A stretch of DNA of 9,559 bases. Source: Thermoleophilia bacterium. GTDB taxonomy: Bacteria > Actinomycetota > Thermoleophilia > Gaiellales > Gaiellaceae. Shown here piece after piece: positions 6,442-9,559 of the stretch (position 1 is its first letter; every line of letters starts with the position of its first letter). The stretch covers positions 1-9,559 of the forward strand of contig JACVRU010000071.1 in NCBI GenBank assembly GCA_014534295.1, read 5' to 3'. A program made the position numbers and the translations under genes. The notes below the pieces were generated by a model. The model did not search any database. It was not told the DNA's origin and saw only the letters and a program-made list of their open reading frames with translations.

Positions 6442-7415
6442 GCCGACAGACCCTCCAGGAGCTCCCGCCCCATCCGGCTCCAGGTGAACGAGCGCGCGTG
6501 CTCGAAGCCGCGGCGCACGAGCTCGTCCCGGTCGGCGAGCGCGCGCTCGACCGTCGCCGCCCACTCCTCGGGCCGGTCCGGGTCGGCGCGCAGGGCGGCG
6601 TCGCCGCTCGCCTCGTCCAGGGACGGGTGCGAGGACGCGACCACGGGCACGCCCGAGGCCATCGCCTCGACGATCGGCATCCCGAAGCCCTCGTAGCGGG
6701 ACGGGTAGGCGAAGACCGCCGCGCCGCGGTACAGATCCGCGAGCTCCTCGTCGGCGACGTAACCCTGCGGGACCACGAGCTCGAGCGGCAGCTCGCGGAG
6801 GACGCCGAGGTTCTTGCGCGCGTCACCGCCGAGGGCGAGCACGTACCGGGCCTCATCCGGGCCGTCGGGCCGGAAGACCGGATCGACCCCCGGGTGGACG
6901 ACTCTGATCCGCTCGCGCGGGACGCCGAGCAGCTCCTCCACTTCGTGCGCGGTGAACGCGGAGTTGACGAAGACGACGTCGCAGCCCGGCACCGCCGCGT
7001 ACTTCGCGCCGTGCAGCCGGCGCGTGCGCGGGTCGACGAGTTCGGGCAGGCGGAGCGGAATCAGGTCGTGGACGATCGTGGCGCGCACGCCGCCCCGCTG
7101 AGGCGGGTACCACCAGTCGCTGAAGCAGAACGCGTCGAAGCGTCCGACCAGCCGCTCGAGCGGCGGCCACCCGAGCCGGCTCCAGGCTGTCCGCCAGGCG
7201 CGCGCCAGCGGCAGGAAGCGGACGACCCGCTCGGCGGGAATGCCGTCGAGCGCGGCCGGCACCGCCCGCAGGCCGCGCGGGCCGGTGACCGCGAGCGCCA
7301 CGATTTCGTGCTCGTCGGCGGCGGCATCAGCCAGCCCGGCGACCGCCCCGCGCAGGTAGTTGCCGATCCCCGTCCGCGGCAGCGACAGCGGCGTGACGTC
7401 CAGGACGACCCTCAC
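6438..7415 (-). CDS. GT4 family glycosyltransferase (first of three in tandem), 325 aa, compact donor domain
   Basis: A GT-B fold GT4 glycosyltransferase, the first of the tandem trio. Motifs in order: VVLDVTPLSLPRTGIGNYL (3-21) with the acceptor-side Gly loop, ATIVHDLIPLRLPELVD (112-128), VVFVNSAFTAHEV (147-159), VVHPGVDPVFRPDG (172-185), VLALGGDARKNLGVL (192-206), and AYPSRYEGFGMPIVEAMASG (236-255) with E-x7-E at Glu242/Glu250. SDWWYPP (99-105) is a distinctive aromatic patch in the acceptor domain. Between the RKN motif and the DEELADLYRGA helix there are only about 18 residues, against about 37-41 in the two neighbours, so part of one strand-helix unit appears lost; all catalytic motifs survive. 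The GTG at 7415 overlaps the previous stop as GTGA and sits two codons from the first strand; its Shine-Dalgarno is weak, which fits translational coupling. Substrate unknown. Confidence 0.92.
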   Translation of the reverse strand: MRVVLDVTPLSLPRTGIGNYLRGAVAGLADAAADEHEIVALAVTGPRGLRAVPAALDGIPAERVVRFLPLARAWRTAWSRLGWPPLERLVGRFDAFCFSDWWYPPQRGGVRATIVHDLIPLRLPELVDPRTRRLHGAKYAAVPGCDVVFVNSAFTAHEVEELLGVPRERIRVVHPGVDPVFRPDGPDEARYVLALGGDARKNLGVLRELPLELVVPQGYVADEELADLYRGAAVFAYPSRYEGFGMPIVEAMASGVPVVASSHPSLDEASGDAALRADPDRPEEWAATVERALADRDELVRRGFEHARSFTWSRMGRELLEGLSA

Positions 7416-9493
7416 GCCCGGTCCAGCGAAAGCACGCGGATCCCGAGGCGGCGCGTGTCGTCGCTCGTCGCCTGCACGCGGGCGGGGACCGCGGTCGGCG
7501 TCACGGTGAAGCGGACGAGGCAGCGCTCGCCCTCGAGCGGGATTCGCATCGCGGTCTCCTCGGCGGCCTGCCCCACGTGCGTCGTGAAGACGCGGCCGCC
7601 CGACCTCGCCGTGACGGTCTGGGGGCGCATGAAGAGCCTCGCGTCGGACTGGAGCCGGACGACGAGCGTGTCGCCGTCGCAGCGGAAGCCGGTGTAGGTG
7701 AAAGCGGGCGCCGACCAGAGATCCGAGTAGACGCCGTCCGTCGTCCCGGAGACGCGCGCCGGCCCGTCGAGCCGGAGCAGCCGCAGGCCCTTGAGCGTGT
7801 CGGCGGCGGCGAGCCGCCCCTCGATCGGCAGGGAGCGGTCGGTGAGGAGGTACTGCCCCCGCACGCGCGAGTCGTTCGGCGTGTGCAGGACGCCGTCCTC
7901 GCGGCTGATCGAGACGGGAATCTGAGGCAGCCCGCCCGGGAGCGGGAGGCCGAGGTGGTAGACGTTGCCGACGCTGCGGCTGAAGAACTCGTTCTGGTGG
8001 ACGGTGAAGCGGTCGCTCGCGCCCGTCCAGAGCACGGCCACGTCGGCGTCGCTCCCGACGGCCCGGTCGACCCAGTCCTGCTCCGGCAGCCTCACGCCCT
8101 GGAAGAGGGCGCCGACGGCCGCCTCCCGCATCCGCGCGTCCACCGGCTGGGCCGAGACGGCGTAGAGCGCGAGGACGAGCGCCGGGAGCGCGAGCAGCGC
8201 CGGACGGGGCAGGAGCGCGAGCAGGAGCCCCACGACGAGCACGCCCGCGAGGACGGCGAGCCAGACCCGGTCGAGCGGCACCCCCTGGAGGTGTACCCAC
8301 CAGAGCGGCAGCAGCGCCAGCGTGTCCGAGGTGGCGGCGACGCCGATCAGCCGCTCGTACGGGATCACCGCCGGCAGTGCCACGGCCGCGGCGGCAGCGG
8401 GCAGGAGCGCCGCGGGCGGCCTCGGCGCCCCGCGGCGGATCCAGAGCAGCAGCGCCACGAAGAGCAGCGGGGCCGCGTAGAACATGTTCCGCTCCTCGAT
8501 CCGGAGCACCGACGGCTGCGACGCGAACGCGGCCACCTGCACGAGCAGCCAGAAGGTGAACCCAGCCGCCGCGGCGAGGAAGACCTGCTCCCGCCGCTCC
8601 AGCCCGCGCGCGAGCGCGAGCAGGAGCAGGAAGGCGGCGAAGGGGGCGACGCCGACGTAGAGGTCGAGGCCGGCGGCGTGGTAGAGCAGCCAGCGAGCGA
8701 CCTCGGCGACGGAGTAGTCGTGGGCGGTCGCGGCCCGGTAGGCGCCGAGCACCGCCAGCGGCCCGTCGCCGCGGGCGGCGGCCACGACGAGCGCGAGCAC
8801 GGCCCCCGCCGCGATCCCGCCGTAGAGCCACCGGAACTCGAGCAGCGTCCTCGCTCGCCGGCTCCACGCGGCGAGCAGCAGCGGCGCGGTCAGCGCGGCG
8901 GGGACGAGGAAGACGGCCTGCTGGCGTGTGAGGTAGGCGGCGAGCGCGACCGCGAGGAAGGCCCCGACGCGGGCCGGAGTGGGCCGCTCGAGCGCGAGCA
9001 CGAGCGCGAGCGCCGCGGCGAGGACGACCGGGTAGAAGGCGTTCTCGGTCATGATCGTCCCCGAGTAGAAGACGGACGGGACGGCGAGCGTGAGCACGGC
9101 GACGACCACGGCGAGGCCCGGGCTCACTACGCGCCGGGCGAGGAAGTAGGCCGGCAGCGCGGCGAGCGAGACGAGGACCGCGTTGATCGCCTTCGCAGCC
9201 GCGTAGGCCGCCGTCAGCGAGTCGAGGAGGTACGCCGGGCTGATCAGGAGCGGGTAGACGACGCCGTAGCCGATGCCGACCGGCTCCCCGCGCACCGTCA
9301 GCCCCTCGCCGGCGGCGATCCCCTTCGCCAGCTCCGCGTAGATGATCTCGTCGACGACGATCCAGGGGGCGACCGTCCGGCGGCCGATCCAATAGCGGAT
9401 CAGCATCGAGAGAACGACGAGCCCCGCCAGCCACGCGGCGACCGGCACCGCGGCCGAGAGCGCTCGCGGCTTGACGGCGGCCAGGCTCGTCAC
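7412..9493 (-). CDS. Multi-pass GT-C-like membrane glycosyltransferase (PMT/ArnT-like), 693 aa
   Basis: A large integral membrane protein that resembles GT-C glycosyltransferases, which use polyprenyl-phosphate sugars on the outer face of the membrane. The first helix is at about 13-33, followed by an extracytoplasmic loop with Asp48-Glu49 in VVDEIIYAELAKGIA (46-60), matching the acidic catalytic motif of this fold. SGTIMTENAFYP (144-155) gives a second acidic site near the next loop, and RIEERNMFYAAPLLFV (331-346) is the family's late-loop plus helix signature. Roughly ten or more hydrophobic segments fill residues 13-447. Residues about 450-693 are soluble and strand-rich, probably an extracytoplasmic domain, with no family I can name. 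The GTG at 9493 overlaps the preceding stop as GTGA and is followed by a plausible basic N-terminus. The GT-C assignment is by topology and motifs; transferase activity is inferred. It could alternatively be a non-catalytic relative. Confidence 0.85.
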   Translation of the reverse strand: MTSLAAVKPRALSAAVPVAAWLAGLVVLSMLIRYWIGRRTVAPWIVVDEIIYAELAKGIAAGEGLTVRGEPVGIGYGVVYPLLISPAYLLDSLTAAYAAAKAINAVLVSLAALPAYFLARRVVSPGLAVVVAVLTLAVPSVFYSGTIMTENAFYPVVLAAALALVLALERPTPARVGAFLAVALAAYLTRQQAVFLVPAALTAPLLLAAWSRRARTLLEFRWLYGGIAAGAVLALVVAAARGDGPLAVLGAYRAATAHDYSVAEVARWLLYHAAGLDLYVGVAPFAAFLLLLALARGLERREQVFLAAAAGFTFWLLVQVAAFASQPSVLRIEERNMFYAAPLLFVALLLWIRRGAPRPPAALLPAAAAAVALPAVIPYERLIGVAATSDTLALLPLWWVHLQGVPLDRVWLAVLAGVLVVGLLLALLPRPALLALPALVLALYAVSAQPVDARMREAAVGALFQGVRLPEQDWVDRAVGSDADVAVLWTGASDRFTVHQNEFFSRSVGNVYHLGLPLPGGLPQIPVSISREDGVLHTPNDSRVRGQYLLTDRSLPIEGRLAAADTLKGLRLLRLDGPARVSGTTDGVYSDLWSAPAFTYTGFRCDGDTLVVRLQSDARLFMRPQTVTARSGGRVFTTHVGQAAEETAMRIPLEGERCLVRFTVTPTAVPARVQATSDDTRRLGIRVLSLDRA

Positions 9494-9559
9494 AGCCCCG
9501 CTTCCCGGAGGCGCGCGCCGACCTCCGCCGCCTCCCCGCTGCCGGGCTCGATGCCGGCC
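9490..9559 (-). CDS. C-terminal fragment of an unidentified upstream gene
   Basis: Only the last 22 codons are visible, ending LREAGL and then TGA at 9490-9492, which overlaps the GTG start of the membrane protein gene as GTGA. The peptide (AGIEPGSGEAAEVGARLREA and two more residues) is probably helical at the end. It is too short to assign a family. The reading frame is supported by the same overlap style seen at the other junctions of the cluster. A cytoplasmic enzyme of the same pathway is plausible but unproven. Confidence 0.6.
   Translation of the reverse strand, partial: AGIEPGSGEAAEVGARLREAGL

Noticed and set aside
5383..6696. Long plus-strand open frame of 437 codons, and similar ones at 1311-2267 and 6498-7697
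   Set aside because: They lie opposite well-supported minus-strand enzymes and encode low-complexity Arg/Gly/Asp/Val-rich sequence with no motif. Long antisense frames are expected in DNA this GC-rich.
6438..9434. Minus-strand open frame of 998 codons that could be read as a giant fusion protein
   Set aside because: Only its last 325 codons have GT4 motifs. The rest is Arg/Ala/Pro-rich out-of-frame sequence opposite in frame to the membrane protein. The same applies to 4463-6856.

Overview
The window is a dense, one-directional gene cluster on the minus strand. The DNA is visibly very GC-rich, starts are mostly GTG, and genes overlap by four bases. This fits a high-GC bacterium; protein flavour suggests Actinobacteria, possibly Thermoleophilia, but that taxonomic guess is weak. 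The content is a cell-surface polysaccharide (or other extracellular glycan) biosynthesis and export locus. I see no RNA genes, insertion sequences, CRISPR arrays or long repeats, and no convincing plus-strand gene.

In transcription order (high to low coordinates) the layout is: the C-terminal tail of an unidentified protein (9490-9559); a 693-residue multi-pass GT-C-like membrane protein (7412-9493); three successive GT4 glycosyltransferases (6438-7415, 5467-6441, 4463-5470); a short rhamnosyltransferase-like GT2 enzyme (3714-4466); an NAD-dependent sugar-nucleotide epimerase (2795-3703); a Wzz-like chain-length/co-polymerase membrane protein (1877-2734); a DPM1-like GT2 with two C-terminal membrane helices, interrupted by an in-frame TAG (939-1880); a small DUF1801 protein (512-928); and the N-terminal part of an ABC-2 polysaccharide export permease that runs off the window (1-437).

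Inferred division of labour: the epimerase supplies a nucleotide sugar, the soluble GT4 and GT2 enzymes extend a lipid-linked glycan on the cytoplasmic side, the GT-C protein and the DPM1-like enzyme handle polyprenyl-phosphate-linked sugars, the Wzz-like protein influences chain length, and the ABC permease with an ATPase expected just outside the window moves the product across the membrane. Six junctions share the same GTGA stop/start overlap, so much of the cluster is probably one translationally coupled operon.

The points most worth a second look are: the amber codon at codon 16 of the DPM1-like gene, followed by a perfect AGGAGG and an in-frame GTG; a strong hairpin just before the TTG start of the Wzz-like gene, with an AAGGAG on its far side; a shortened donor-domain segment in one of the three GT4 paralogues; and a DUF1801 gene with no obvious glycan role between the glycosyltransferase and the exporter. 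I found no clear evidence for an entirely new type of system.
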